DNA of 64,000 bases from Rhizobium sullae (GCF_025200715.1 NZ_CP104143.1:3079501-3143500), one strand, 5' to 3'; counted from the stretch's first letter, positions 53,855 through 63,676 are shown. Made by a program: numbers and translations. The notes: generated by a model not told the origin, from the sequence alone.

Positions 53855-56533
53855 TCAGCCAATTGCCGCGACCACGGGATTTGGCGCCGCCTGCTCGCGA
53901 AAGACCGCAGCGCGGGACAGTGACGAATTCTTCACGGACCGATCGCTCCAAGAGATAAACTCCGAGAAAGAGGAGGCCCATGACCGGCGTGCGGCGGTCC
54001 TGATGCAGCCCTCCATGAGCGGAGCGAGCCTCTCGCGATTGCGCGCGACCTCTTCGATGATCCGCACCATCTCCCTCACCACCTGAGGATCGGAAGGCGC
54101 GTTGATGAGTATGCCGTCCTCGCCGTCGGAAATGAGCTCGTCCACCGCGCCGACCGCGGTCGCGATGGGCACGCAGCCGAGTTGCTGCGCCTCGGCGATC
54201 ATCAGCGGCGCGCCCTCCCATCGTGAGGGCATGACGAGAACGTCGGCCCAGCCCAGTGCCTTGATCAGATCCTTGCTCGCAAAGACGGGCGAGCGCACGT
54301 CGACGCCCAGGTCCTTCAGCCGTTCGCTCCAGGAGACCCTGGAATCGGCGAGGATTTCCCCTCCGATGGCCCGGGCTTCGAAATTGACGTTGGAGGCCCG
54401 CAGTTCCGCGAGCGCTGCCGCCAGCCGGTCAATGCCCTTCTGCTGATCGAACCGGCCCATGTAAAGAAGCCGCAAGCGGTCATCCCTGCGCTCGATCCGC
54501 CTGACGGCCAGAACCTCCGCCAGGGCCTTGGGCGGTACCGAGAAGCTCGCTCCGTTCGCGACGGCGAAGACTTTCTCGTGGGGGACGCCGTAGCTGTGCA
54601 GATAGATCTTGAGCTGTTCGGAGCAGGTTAGGAAGGCGTCGTAGCAGTGCTCATGGGCAATCGCTGCGAAAGGCTGACCGGCAGGCCTCTTGAAGGCCGT
54701 GTTGTCCACGACGTGAAGATAGCAGGCCGTGCGCGTGCCTTCGGAGCGCAATCGCGCGATGAGGGGATGGACGGCCATCACGTGGTTGTTGATGACCAGG
54801 TCGAAGCCGGAAAGCTGTCCCTTCAGCGCCTCCCAGTCGACCGAATGCCCTTCGTCGATGAAATCCTGTCCCAGGAAGGAGCCCGACCCTCCCCAGGCCG
54901 GAATTCCCGCGTCCCAGAAGTGAATGTAGTCGAAGCTGGAATCGAATTCATCGATCACATCCATCCGGGACGTGCCGAGCACGAAGAGATGAGTTTCGTA
55001 ACCCGCCGCCTTCAATTCCCGGGCGGCTGCATAGACGACCTTTTCGGCTCCGCCGAACGAGGCATTCGGCACGAGCAGCGCCACGGTCCGCTTGCCCTCG
55101 CTATGGCCGAGCGGCAGGACCGGTGATCCTCCGACTTCCTTGCGCAACGCCTTGTAGAGATCAGTGTAGGGCACGAGCCGCGCGGGACGCCACGTCCACC
55201 GCCTGCCCGCCGTCTCGCGCAGGGGGCTCATGGCAATTGCGTTGACGCAATTGATCATCACCTGCTGAGGCGTGATGAGAGAACGGCGCGGGAGGCTTCT
55301 TGGAAAAGGGAAGTGCACTTTCAGAACGGTCGATGTCGGCCATACCTGCTGGCTCCCGATCGAGGCGAACCAGTCCACAGCATTGTTCTGGACCACCTCC
55401 TGGACGAGCCGGATCGAAAGGAAAACGAGATCGGCGGGGCCGATTTTTTGTCCGCCCGCCCCATGAACGATCGGCTCGATCTTGCGCTGGGCGGCATCGT
55501 TGGCGAGTTGGACGAAGACGACGTTGCTGTTCTCGCTCAAGCGCTCAAGATGGGCAAGCACGTTCGGCAGCATGCGCGAACGCCGCAGAAGGTCGAGCGC
55601 CGCGCCGCTTCCGGCGACCAGGAAAGGCGGGAAATGTTCATTGTCTGGCTCGCCGATATTGCCCCAGAACGCGGGGATGATGTCGTCGAGGCGAAGGATC
55701 GTCGGCGGCTTGGTAGGATCAGTGAAGAAAGAGATCGCCGTATCTTCCGTTCGCGCAAACAGGTAGCGCGGGCACTCCTCATGCTCGAAATCCACCAGCA
55801 TCGGGCGCTGGAACAGCGGCCTGTGGCGCTTGCGCAGGAAGCTTACCGACGTGGCGCGGTCTCGATTGGCCTCCTTGAAGCGGCTCTCCGCCCTCAGCCT
55901 GTATTCGAAGACCGTGTCATGGCAAGGCGTGCCGACGAAACCATGTTCGATGCAGGACAGCCAGAACTCCCAATCCTCGAAGCCGTTCTGCCTGTCGTCG
56001 TTGAAGCGGACGCCTTGCTGAAAAACATCGATCGAGATCATCGATCCTGTATCGCAAATGTTGTCGGTGATGCAGTGGACCAGTCGTGAATAGCGGTTGC
56101 CGTAGTGGGCGCGCCAGCTTACCGAAAATGTGTCGATATTCGTGTAGACCCACCCGCAGCCACTGGAGAGGAGGTGCCGGTAAAGCGTCTCGATGGTGCC
56201 GGGAAGGACGCGATTGTCGGCGTCGAGGAAATAGACGGCCTTCGTCTCTGGAAAGCGCTCGAGAACGAAGTCGATGGCGCGATTGCGCGCGCCACCCGGA
56301 CCGGCGTTCTGGCCGAACACCACATGGACGGAAGAATGAACCGCGGCGTAGAGCAACAGTTGATCGAACGTCTCGTGCCGTGGATCGCCGTCGACCGAGA
56401 TGACAATGACGATCCGGCAACTGCTAACGTTCGAGGCAAATACCGACTCGATCGCCTCCAGGGCAAGTGCCGCGTGACCGTAAAGGGGCATGGCCACGGC
56501 GATCAGGTCCATTGGCTCCCTGTTACTGGACAT
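53855..56533 (-). CDS. Bifunctional glycosyltransferase, GT2 domain fused to GT4 domain
   Basis: 892 residues. Residues 1 to about 280 are a GT-A fold family 2 transferase (AVAMPLYGHAALALEAI, GPGGARNRAIDF, metal-binding DADN, and EDWEFWL). Residues about 480-870 are a GT-B family 4 transferase (PNASFGGAEKVVY, LYMGRFDQQKGIDRL, SRWEGAPLMIAEAQQLG). A linker region of about 200 residues lies between. Two successive sugar additions by one chain are likely. The start overlaps the end of the upstream gene by 11 bases. No membrane span, so it works at the cytoplasmic face on a lipid-linked or nascent glycan. Confidence 0.88.
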   Translation of the reverse strand: MSSNREPMDLIAVAMPLYGHAALALEAIESVFASNVSSCRIVIVISVDGDPRHETFDQLLLYAAVHSSVHVVFGQNAGPGGARNRAIDFVLERFPETKAVYFLDADNRVLPGTIETLYRHLLSSGCGWVYTNIDTFSVSWRAHYGNRYSRLVHCITDNICDTGSMISIDVFQQGVRFNDDRQNGFEDWEFWLSCIEHGFVGTPCHDTVFEYRLRAESRFKEANRDRATSVSFLRKRHRPLFQRPMLVDFEHEECPRYLFARTEDTAISFFTDPTKPPTILRLDDIIPAFWGNIGEPDNEHFPPFLVAGSGAALDLLRRSRMLPNVLAHLERLSENSNVVFVQLANDAAQRKIEPIVHGAGGQKIGPADLVFLSIRLVQEVVQNNAVDWFASIGSQQVWPTSTVLKVHFPFPRSLPRRSLITPQQVMINCVNAIAMSPLRETAGRRWTWRPARLVPYTDLYKALRKEVGGSPVLPLGHSEGKRTVALLVPNASFGGAEKVVYAAARELKAAGYETHLFVLGTSRMDVIDEFDSSFDYIHFWDAGIPAWGGSGSFLGQDFIDEGHSVDWEALKGQLSGFDLVINNHVMAVHPLIARLRSEGTRTACYLHVVDNTAFKRPAGQPFAAIAHEHCYDAFLTCSEQLKIYLHSYGVPHEKVFAVANGASFSVPPKALAEVLAVRRIERRDDRLRLLYMGRFDQQKGIDRLAAALAELRASNVNFEARAIGGEILADSRVSWSERLKDLGVDVRSPVFASKDLIKALGWADVLVMPSRWEGAPLMIAEAQQLGCVPIATAVGAVDELISDGEDGILINAPSDPQVVREMVRIIEEVARNRERLAPLMEGCIRTAARRSWASSFSEFISWSDRSVKNSSLSRAAVFREQAAPNPVVAAIG

Positions 56534-58004
56534 CGGCGGCCTCCGTAAACTGTTTGACCAGCCTGAAGCCAGACACCTTGAGCCAGGAGAAATCGACCGA
56601 ATCCGTGACTGCGCGGCTGAGGATCATCAGGTCCATCGGGCCGCGTGCCGGCTCGTCCAGCTGGATGTTGATGTTGACGACCTCACTGGAGCTGACTTCA
56701 CGCCATCCGCTGAAGAATGCCGACGGTTTGGCCGCGCCCTTTCGCGCAACCTCGGCCACTTCGGAACGCGCATTTGAATTCGTCGGTGCGAGCAGGAAGC
56801 TGACCGCCGCGGGCTGACCTTCCGGATGATCGATAAAGGCGCTCGCCGAAAAGGATATCGTTCCGGGCTCGACGGCGCGACTGACCGCGCCTGCCGATAT
56901 GCCACTCGGCAACGGGTGGCAGACAACAGCATGCTCATGCTCGAGGAAGCGCACCGTCTGGAATTCCGGGACGATCGGCGTGACCGAAACGTCCGCGATC
57001 TGCCTCAACGTAGCGACCGCCAGGCGATAATCGACAGTGTACTGGCCTTCGAGCAGGCTGCTGGGCGCAATCATGTTGGGTGTTCTGGCGGGTTTTACTC
57101 CCGGCAGTCCCGTAAACACTTTGAACGCCAGCGGGCGCAGGTCGAGATCCGGATGCGGGAGTTCCGACCGTGCCGAATAGCGCTCGCCGGCGATCGGATA
57201 GCCGAGCGAAAGGCCGACGGTCTCCGGTCCGGTGGCGGAGATCCGCAGCCGAAGCGTCCGCGCAGCCCCTCCGCAGGCCCGGGGCAGCGAGAAGAAATTC
57301 CAGTTCGGCACGAGTTGCGCATACGGTACGATCCACTCGGCGACTCCTTCGCCACTCTCGAGGTAGCTCAATGCGACGACAAGCTCTCCGGTGATCCTGG
57401 GCACCGAGTGCAGGTGAAGGGCGAACCCGGCCACGCCAAGGCTGGATATCGGCAGCAGTTGCTCGACAAAGGCGGCGGCAAGCAACGGCCCGATCCCCTC
57501 GTCCTTTGGATCGCCGTAGGGATCATGGGAAAAAATCTCAGAAACCGGCTCCCAGTTTCGCGCCTGGAACGCATCTTCGAGCGCCCGGTAGTTTTCCAGC
57601 AGCGTTTCGCGTTCCCGGCGCAGGATCGCAAGCTCCGAAGTGATGGAGGCGCTATACCGGGCAAGCCGGCCGACGCCGCCCTCAGTGAGCGCCCGCAGAA
57701 GCGGAAAACTGTCCAGCTTATTTGCGGGATCAAGCCGCTGTATGGGAACCGCGGGGACAGTTCCCAGTGGTCCAAGCAGCGCCAGACGCTCCCGCAAATC
57801 CGCCTCACCCTCTTCGGAAAAGGCGATGGCGATCAATGGAAAAGCATTCTGCAATGTCGCCGGAGGATGCCCATCAACATCGAGGTAAACAACCAGATGC
57901 TCGATATCGCTGCCTTCGAAGCATAATCGATCCCGGCCCGATGCCGCTATTAGCTTTCTCGTCACCAGTCGTTTCCCAATGCCGGAAGACGTCAATTCTT
58001 GCAC
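56523..58004 (-). CDS. Unrecognised protein of the surface-glycan cluster (possibly DUF6212-like)
   Basis: 493 residues, no signal peptide or span seen. The first 110 residues look like an alpha/beta domain. A short coiled-coil-like helix (ITSELAILRRERETLLENY) lies near residue 130. The remainder looks beta-rich, with two jelly-roll-like halves that could bind carbohydrate. I recall a domain of unknown function, DUF6212, with this shape in rhizobial glycan loci, but cannot confirm it. The 11-base overlap with the GT2-GT4 gene implies a joint role, perhaps as a glycan-binding or length-control partner. Confidence 0.6.
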   Translation of the reverse strand: MQELTSSGIGKRLVTRKLIAASGRDRLCFEGSDIEHLVVYLDVDGHPPATLQNAFPLIAIAFSEEGEADLRERLALLGPLGTVPAVPIQRLDPANKLDSFPLLRALTEGGVGRLARYSASITSELAILRRERETLLENYRALEDAFQARNWEPVSEIFSHDPYGDPKDEGIGPLLAAAFVEQLLPISSLGVAGFALHLHSVPRITGELVVALSYLESGEGVAEWIVPYAQLVPNWNFFSLPRACGGAARTLRLRISATGPETVGLSLGYPIAGERYSARSELPHPDLDLRPLAFKVFTGLPGVKPARTPNMIAPSSLLEGQYTVDYRLAVATLRQIADVSVTPIVPEFQTVRFLEHEHAVVCHPLPSGISAGAVSRAVEPGTISFSASAFIDHPEGQPAAVSFLLAPTNSNARSEVAEVARKGAAKPSAFFSGWREVSSSEVVNINIQLDEPARGPMDLMILSRAVTDSVDFSWLKVSGFRLVKQFTEAADVQ

Positions 58005-58186
58005 GCGCGGCCTCTGAAGAATTATCTCGGAGAAAAAAGCAAAGACGCCGAATAATCAGATATTTATTCAAATCATTCCGCGCCATGTATAGGGAGCCTA
58101 ACAACTAACGTTGCAGTGCACAATAATAAAATTTAGCCGCCACAAAGAAAAACATTTCATATATACTTTAAAAATCAAAGTAATAA

Positions 58187-59434
58187 TCATGCATTCATTT
58201 CTGCATTGCGGCGAAGTGATTTTCCGGTCAATTTCTCAAGAAGATTCTGTTGACGATCGAGGCAGTCCGTCAGTCGAAAACGCGTCTCGATCGTCCGGCG
58301 CGCCGCTGCACGCATCCCAAAATGGTGTTCGGGACTCTTCAGGGCGCCGAGAACGGCCTCAGCGAGTGCATCCGTATCGAAGAACGGCACCAAAAGGCCG
58401 TTCCGGCCGGAGTGTATAACCTCCTGGACGGGCGCGGTGTCCGATCCGATGACCAGGGCGCCGCACGCCATCGCCTCCAACATCGACCACGACAAAACGA
58501 ATGGATAAGTCAGATAAAGGTGCGCCGCCGAGATCTGGAAAAGCTGCCGCAAAACCGAATGCGGCACCGCGCCGGGAAAGAGGATATTCTCCCGCGGTAT
58601 ATCCAGGGATTTGAGGAGGTGATCCTTCCACGCCCCGCCGCCAGGCGGCGGCACACCATAGCTGATGCCATCTCCTCCGACGAAAACGAACAAGGCATCG
58701 GGGCGTTGGCGCACAACCTTGGCGGCAGCCTCCAAGACCTGTGGAAATCCACGATACGGCTCAAGGTCGCGCGCGACAAAGGTAACAATGGGAGAACCAC
58801 CCGCGCTGAGCACACGCCCGTCCGAAAGCCTGACCGAAGTTGTTGGGTCCGGTCGAAACTGCGCCGTATCGATCCCCTCGTGACAGACCGAAATGCGCCC
58901 CCGGGCGTCGGCGGGGTACAGACTTCTCTGCCAATGGGTGGGGCTGATGCCGGCCTCGATGGCCTCAAGGGACAGGAGCTGCGCGATGTTGCGCAGCCGC
59001 AGCCTCTTGCGCGTCTCCAGATCGGGCTGATCGTCGGGGGAAAACCCGATGTCCGCCCCTTCCGATCGGTAAAAGAACTCGCAATACCCCAATGCGGGCA
59101 CCCGCGGCAGCACGTCCTTCAAGAACATCATGCTTCCCCAACCGATATGGCCTACGACAACGTCGGGTACCAGCCCTTGCCGCGCCATGGCGTCGAGCGT
59201 TTCGGCGACGCGATGGCCGATTCGCGCATGGTGATCGGGAGTACCCATGTGTCGGGCCATATGCGGATCTGCGCGCGGGCCCGATTCCGCTCGATGTCGA
59301 ACGACGCGAACGGATGGGATCTTCTGGTCTATGGTCTCAGTGATGAGGCTGACCTCATTGCCCGCCTGCGCGAGCTGAGCGGCCAAGGCAGCGAACTGAC
59401 CGAAACCCCGTCGATGAACAAACGCCACGTGCAT
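58187..59434 (-). CDS. Glycosyltransferase family 4 protein
   Basis: 415 residues from the ATG at 59434 (MHVAFVHRRGFGQFAALAAQLA, a normal GT4 opening). An ATG at 59467 would add 11 residues and sit 10 bases after the marR-type stop. Motifs: HIGWGSMMFLKD, SPTHWQRSLYP, HEGIDTAQFRPD and the donor-site region LSWSMLEAMACGALVIGSD, followed by VIHSGRNGLLV. It is separated from the rest of the glycan cluster by 182 AT-rich bases and follows the MarR gene closely, so it may belong to that regulator's transcript. Confidence 0.87.
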   Translation of the reverse strand: MHVAFVHRRGFGQFAALAAQLAQAGNEVSLITETIDQKIPSVRVVRHRAESGPRADPHMARHMGTPDHHARIGHRVAETLDAMARQGLVPDVVVGHIGWGSMMFLKDVLPRVPALGYCEFFYRSEGADIGFSPDDQPDLETRKRLRLRNIAQLLSLEAIEAGISPTHWQRSLYPADARGRISVCHEGIDTAQFRPDPTTSVRLSDGRVLSAGGSPIVTFVARDLEPYRGFPQVLEAAAKVVRQRPDALFVFVGGDGISYGVPPPGGGAWKDHLLKSLDIPRENILFPGAVPHSVLRQLFQISAAHLYLTYPFVLSWSMLEAMACGALVIGSDTAPVQEVIHSGRNGLLVPFFDTDALAEAVLGALKSPEHHFGMRAAARRTIETRFRLTDCLDRQQNLLEKLTGKSLRRNAEMNA

Positions 59435-59477
59435 CGCGTTAGTCCGCCGTTGCCAGGTGCGCGGCATCGCTCACCGC

Positions 59478-60050
59478 TTAGACGCCGTACCGTGAAGCCC
59501 TGCCCCAGGCCAGTTCGAGCTGGTGCAGCGTCTGGAAAGCCGTCTCAAGCATCCGCTGTTCCAGGTCGCCACGATTCACCGCGCGCTCATAGGCCATCGC
59601 CGCGTCGCGGAGATTTGCCCTGAGCTGCCGCCCCTTCTCCGTCAATTTGATGCGGGCGGACCGCTTGTCGCGCTGGGAGGCAACGCGATCAATGTAGTCG
59701 CCATCGCCAAGCTGCTTCAGATAATAGGAAACGTTGGAGCCGACATAATGCCCACGATCCAGAAGCTCGGCGACCGACAGTTCCGAATCGCCGATTGCCA
59801 GCAGAATCATCGCCTGCGCCGGCCCGATATCGTCTACACGAAGCTTTGTCAGCTCCGCACGGATCAGGCCCGAAAAGCGCCGGCTTGCCCGCTCCATGAG
59901 GCGAGCGAGCTCGAAATACGTAACTTGTTGGAGGTCCCCAAGCTCGGTACCCTGAGGAAGCCGGGGGTCTGTTTGTGCTGTCTGGCTCAGACGAAGACTC
60001 AGATCGTCATTCAGTTCTACCGGCAAACTGAACACATCGTTTTCTTTCAT
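59478..60050 (-). CDS. MarR-family transcriptional regulator (LdtR-like)
   Basis: 190 residues from the ATG at 60050 (GGAGAG upstream). The winged-helix region contains GPAQAMILLAIGDSELSVAELL, then YVGSNVSYYLKQLGDGDYIDR (recognition helix), and the wing SQRDKRSARIKLTEKG. The recognition helix resembles LdtR-type regulators from rhizobia and Liberibacter, by memory. It is divergent from the type I secretion genes. A perfect 8+3+8 palindrome 23 bases before its start is its likely operator and would allow autoregulation plus control of secretion. Confidence 0.87.
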   Translation of the reverse strand: MKENDVFSLPVELNDDLSLRLSQTAQTDPRLPQGTELGDLQQVTYFELARLMERASRRFSGLIRAELTKLRVDDIGPAQAMILLAIGDSELSVAELLDRGHYVGSNVSYYLKQLGDGDYIDRVASQRDKRSARIKLTEKGRQLRANLRDAAMAYERAVNRGDLEQRMLETAFQTLHQLELAWGRASRYGV

Positions 60051-60072
60051 TCGACTCTCCGTTTCAAGGAAA

Positions 60073-60091
60073 TACTTCAAAACTTGAAGTA
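60073..60091. promoter_or_regulatory. Palindromic operator between marR-type and secretion genes
   Basis: TACTTCAAAACTTGAAGTA: perfect 8-bp arms around AAC. It lies in the divergent region, 23 bases from the regulator start. A related 19-mer stands at 63441-63459 before the RTX gene. The size and symmetry fit a MarR dimer site. Confidence 0.65.
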
Positions 60092-60246
60092 ATATTCAAA
60101 TACGCTCACCACTGTCGATCACCATGAGCTTGCACAATCCCGTTGTTATGTGCCAGATTGGTCGAAGCAATACTATCCTTACGCTCAGTTACAACCAAAT
60201 CTGTCCTACAACAGATGGTTCTAAAGTTAACTCGAGGCAAATCTTC

Positions 60247-62007
60247 ATGCGTGATACGGTTCAAAATGAGACAAGAAGCAAGGGGCGAACCGAGGGAGGC
60301 CAAAAACAAGGCAGCCCAAGGTTGCTGATTCTGCAAGCAAAGCGTGTATTTTTGTCCGGGTTGCTCTATGCAACTGCACTAAGCGTGTGTATGAACATAT
60401 TACAACTGACGATGCCCCTGTTCATGCTGCAAGTTCATGAAAGGGTACTCAACAGTCAGAGCATGGACACACTTGCAATGCTCACTATCTTGGCTGTCGG
60501 CGCCCTTGTGGTGCTCGGCGTCCTGGAATTCATCCGTGCCCTCTCCTTCCAAGCCATCGGAGGCGCGCTCGTGCGTGGGCTGAACATGCCTGTCCTGGCG
60601 GCCGCCGTTCAGGCTTCTGTCGATCAGGGCCTGTCGCGCGCGACCCAGTCGCTTCGGGACATCGCAGAATTGCGAAGCTTCCTGACCTCGTCAGCGGTCA
60701 GTGCGCCCCTAGACGCTGCCTGGTCACCGATTTTCCTCGGCGCCCTTTTCCTTTTGCATCCGCTTTTTGGTCTTATCGGAGCCGTCTCCGCCGCACTGCT
60801 CATTTGCGGCGGCCTGATCACGGACATGTTGACGCATCAACTCACCAAGGAAGCGAACCAAACAAATATCGAGGCCGTGTCCAGGATCGGCGCTTCGCTG
60901 CGACATGCCGAGGCCATCGAGGCGATGGGCATGCTGCCAGCTCTGGCAAATCGTTGGCGCGCCCTTCAACTGCAGGCTCTCACCGCCTTTGAAACGAGTG
61001 GGTGCAGGAGCAAGGCGATGTCGTCCATCACCCGCAGCCTGCGCTATTCCATCCAGATCATGACCCTGGCAGCCGGCGCGTATCTGGTCCTGGAGCAGGA
61101 AGTCACGCCCGGCGCGATGATGGCATCGAGCATTCTTGTCGGGCGCCTCCTGATCCCCTTCGATTCAATTATCGAGAATTGGCGCCAATGGGTGCTGGCG
61201 ATCGCTGGCTGGCGTCGCCTCGAGGCCCTTCTCAAGGCGGATCTTGCAATCCGCCAGACGATGCCCACGCCGCATTCGTCGGGCGACATCGTGGTCGATA
61301 AGCTCGTCTACGCAGCTCCCGGGCTGGATGTGCCCATCATCAAGGGCATTTCTTTCTCCCTCAGTCCGGGCGAGGTTCTGGGCGTGATCGGTCCCTCCGC
61401 GGCCGGCAAGTCGACGCTCGCGCGGCTGCTGGTCGGCATCTTGCGCCCCACGTCCGGCGGTGTCTTCCTCGACGGCAACAATACCTATCTGTGGGAGCGT
61501 GGCTCGTTCGGTCAGGTGGTCGGATATCTGCCGCAATCCGTCTCGCTTTTGGAAGGCACCATTCGAGAAAACATTGGGCGAATGGCGGACAGCGATCCCT
61601 ACAAGGTGCTGGAGGCGGCGCGATTGGCCGACATCCACGAGATGATCGGACGCCTGCCGCTCGGTTACGACACACCCGTCGGCGACGGACATCTGACCCT
61701 TTCCGGAGGGCAGCGGCAGCGCATAGCGTTGGCGCGCTGCCTCTACAACCAGCCTCGCCTCATCGTGCTCGACGAGCCGAACGCAAACCTGGACTCGATC
61801 GGCGAGCGTGCCCTTATCCGCGCGATCCAGTGTGCGCGCGACGACGGCGCCATCGTTATCTTAATCGCTCACAGGCCAGCCATCATGCAGGTCGCCGACA
61901 AGCTGCTCGTGCTCGAAAACGGCCGCGTCACACAGTTCGGACCGCGAACGGCCGTGGTTACAACCACGATGCCGGGCGAACCACACCGCGAGGTAGCCGC
62001 GATATGA
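60247..62007 (+). CDS. Type I secretion ABC transporter ATPase/permease (PrsD/PrtD type)
   Basis: 586 residues from the ATG at 60247. Membrane domain with about six spans (first spans around residues 35-55 and 75-100, opening PLFMLQVHERVLNSQSMDTL as in PrtD). ATPase domain with [36 protein letters not shown] and IAHRP. It lacks a C39-like N-terminal domain, as expected for exporters of RTX cargo with C-terminal signals. It pairs with the membrane fusion gene, overlapping it by ATGA. PrsD of R. leguminosarum, which exports glycanases, is the nearest characterised comparison. Confidence 0.92.
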   Translation: MRDTVQNETRSKGRTEGGQKQGSPRLLILQAKRVFLSGLLYATALSVCMNILQLTMPLFMLQVHERVLNSQSMDTLAMLTILAVGALVVLGVLEFIRALSFQAIGGALVRGLNMPVLAAAVQASVDQGLSRATQSLRDIAELRSFLTSSAVSAPLDAAWSPIFLGALFLLHPLFGLIGAVSAALLICGGLITDMLTHQLTKEANQTNIEAVSRIGASLRHAEAIEAMGMLPALANRWRALQLQALTAFETSGCRSKAMSSITRSLRYSIQIMTLAAGAYLVLEQEVTPGAMMASSILVGRLLIPFDSIIENWRQWVLAIAGWRRLEALLKADLAIRQTMPTPHSSGDIVVDKLVYAAPGLDVPIIKGISFSLSPGEVLGVIGPSAAGKSTLARLLVGILRPTSGGVFLDGNNTYLWERGSFGQVVGYLPQSVSLLEGTIRENIGRMADSDPYKVLEAARLADIHEMIGRLPLGYDTPVGDGHLTLSGGQRQRIALARCLYNQPRLIVLDEPNANLDSIGERALIRAIQCARDDGAIVILIAHRPAIMQVADKLLVLENGRVTQFGPRTAVVTTTMPGEPHREVAAI

Positions 62008-63404
62008 TTGAAAAGACCCCCCTAGCGGTCCGGCCCGATCTCGCCGAACGTCGCCTCCAGCAGCATCAGCCGGCTTCGCGGGATGTCGGCCCGTCGAACT
62101 TGGAATTCGACCGGTTTGATAACCGTTCACCGCTCCGTCGTCTTGTCGTTGCGGGGCTCGCCACGATCCTTGTGTCCTTCGGTGGATTTTTTGCCTGGGC
62201 CTTTTCGGTCGAGCTCAGCAGCGCGACGGTCGCCAACGGCACGGTCATCGTCGATTCGAAGCGAAAGTCTATCAGCCATTTCGAAGGCGGCGTGATGAGC
62301 CGACTGCTTGTTCAGGAGGGCGACAAGGTTTCCGCCGGGCAGCCCCTGATCGCGTTGGAGGATACGCGCGCCCGCTCCAGCCTGCAGTCGCTCCAAATCC
62401 GACGCATTGGCCTGATCGCGAAACTGGCGCGATTGAAAGCCGAGCAGACTGACATGCCGCAAATCAGCTTTCCGCGCGATTTGGGTGACACCCGGGACGC
62501 TACGGTCGATGACGCTGTCAAGGCGGAGACGATATTTTTCGAAAAGCGGCGCGAGACCAAGGTCGGACGCGTCGAGGTCCAGCAAAAGACCATCGAGGAG
62601 CACCTCGAACAAGCAACGTCGCTCGACATCCAGATCCAGGCGACCGACCAGCAAATCGATCTCTTCAAAGAGCACCGGACGGCGACGGAAACGTTGGTGA
62701 AAAAAGGCGCGGCACCGCGCACGCAACTCATCGAGATCGACTCCAAGCTAAGCGAGCTTGCCAGGGAACGGGGCGAACTCGTCGGCAACAAGGCCCAGGC
62801 AGAAAAAGCCGCAGCAGGAGCACAGCTTGCGCTGACCGGGATCGAAAGTGACTTTCAGTCGACGATTGCTGGCGAAATCACCACGGCACGCATCGATCTC
62901 GCGGACGTCGAAGAGCAGATCACCGCTTCGAAGGACGTACTGCGGCGCCTTGAGATTCGCTCTCCGCAGGATGGCATCATCAGCAACATCCTGCTGCGCA
63001 CCCCTGGCAGCGCGGTCACGCCCGGCCAACCGTTGCTCGAGATCGTTCCGGAAAATGAGCCACTGCTGGTCGAAATGCGCGTCAATCCTCGCGACATCGA
63101 CAGCATCGCCGTGGGCTCGCATTCGCAAGTCCGTTTGACAGCCTATAGTCAACGCTCCCGCCTGCCGATGGAAGGCACCATTACATATGTCGCCGCGGAC
63201 CAGTCGGTAGATGAAAAGTCAAACAGTGCGTTTTTCGTCGCGCGCGCCAAACTCGATCCGGCATCGCTCAAGGCAAATCCGGACGTCCGCCTCTATCCCG
63301 GCATGCCCGCCGAGGTGCTGATCGTCCACGAGTCACGCCTTGCGATCGACTACCTCACCTCTCCCGTCCTCGAGAGCTTCAATCGCGCGTTCAGGGAAGA
63401 CTAG
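62004..63404 (+). CDS. Type I secretion membrane fusion protein (HlyD/PrsE family)
   Basis: 466 residues from the ATG at 62004 (ATGA overlap). A cytoplasmic N terminus of about 45 residues, one span (LVVAGLATILVSFGGFFAWAF), and a periplasmic part follow. That part has lipoyl-like segments (RKSISHFEGGVMSRLLVQEGDKV and RSPQDGIISNILLRTPGSAVTPG) on either side of a long coiled coil at about 130-300. It ends in a beta-barrel/MPD region with PNPDVRLYPGMPAEVLI-type sequence. It bridges the ABC protein to an outer-membrane TolC-like channel, which is not in the window. Confidence 0.92.
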   Translation: MIEKTPLAVRPDLAERRLQQHQPASRDVGPSNLEFDRFDNRSPLRRLVVAGLATILVSFGGFFAWAFSVELSSATVANGTVIVDSKRKSISHFEGGVMSRLLVQEGDKVSAGQPLIALEDTRARSSLQSLQIRRIGLIAKLARLKAEQTDMPQISFPRDLGDTRDATVDDAVKAETIFFEKRRETKVGRVEVQQKTIEEHLEQATSLDIQIQATDQQIDLFKEHRTATETLVKKGAAPRTQLIEIDSKLSELARERGELVGNKAQAEKAAAGAQLALTGIESDFQSTIAGEITTARIDLADVEEQITASKDVLRRLEIRSPQDGIISNILLRTPGSAVTPGQPLLEIVPENEPLLVEMRVNPRDIDSIAVGSHSQVRLTAYSQRSRLPMEGTITYVAADQSVDEKSNSAFFVARAKLDPASLKANPDVRLYPGMPAEVLIVHESRLAIDYLTSPVLESFNRAFRED

Positions 63405-63440
63405 ATTCCCAGATGAAATGGAATGCTGCATCGCAGGAAT

Positions 63441-63459
63441 TGTTTCAAATTTTGAAGTT
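63441..63459. promoter_or_regulatory. Operator-like palindrome upstream of the RTX gene
   Basis: TGTTTCAAATTTTGAAGTT matches the 19-mer at 60073-60091 in 14 of 19 positions, keeping TTCAA-N3-TTGAA. It sits in a 272-base AT-rich gap between the secretion genes and the RTX start. Proposed second site for the MarR-type regulator. Confidence 0.5.
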
Positions 63460-63676
63460 ATTACCAAGTAATATATATGTATATTATTTTATAATTCAGG
63501 GAACTATTGAAATAATGTGCCAATAAGACTCAATTTGGGAAATATATTTCTCAATATATGGCATTTTAGCTTCGCGATACACTTGCACTTCGTTTTTTTG
63601 CAGTGCACAGTTCAAGCGCGAAATCGTCGCACCCGGCGCCGAGACGCATCAATATCAATCCGAAGAGGAGAGGCAG

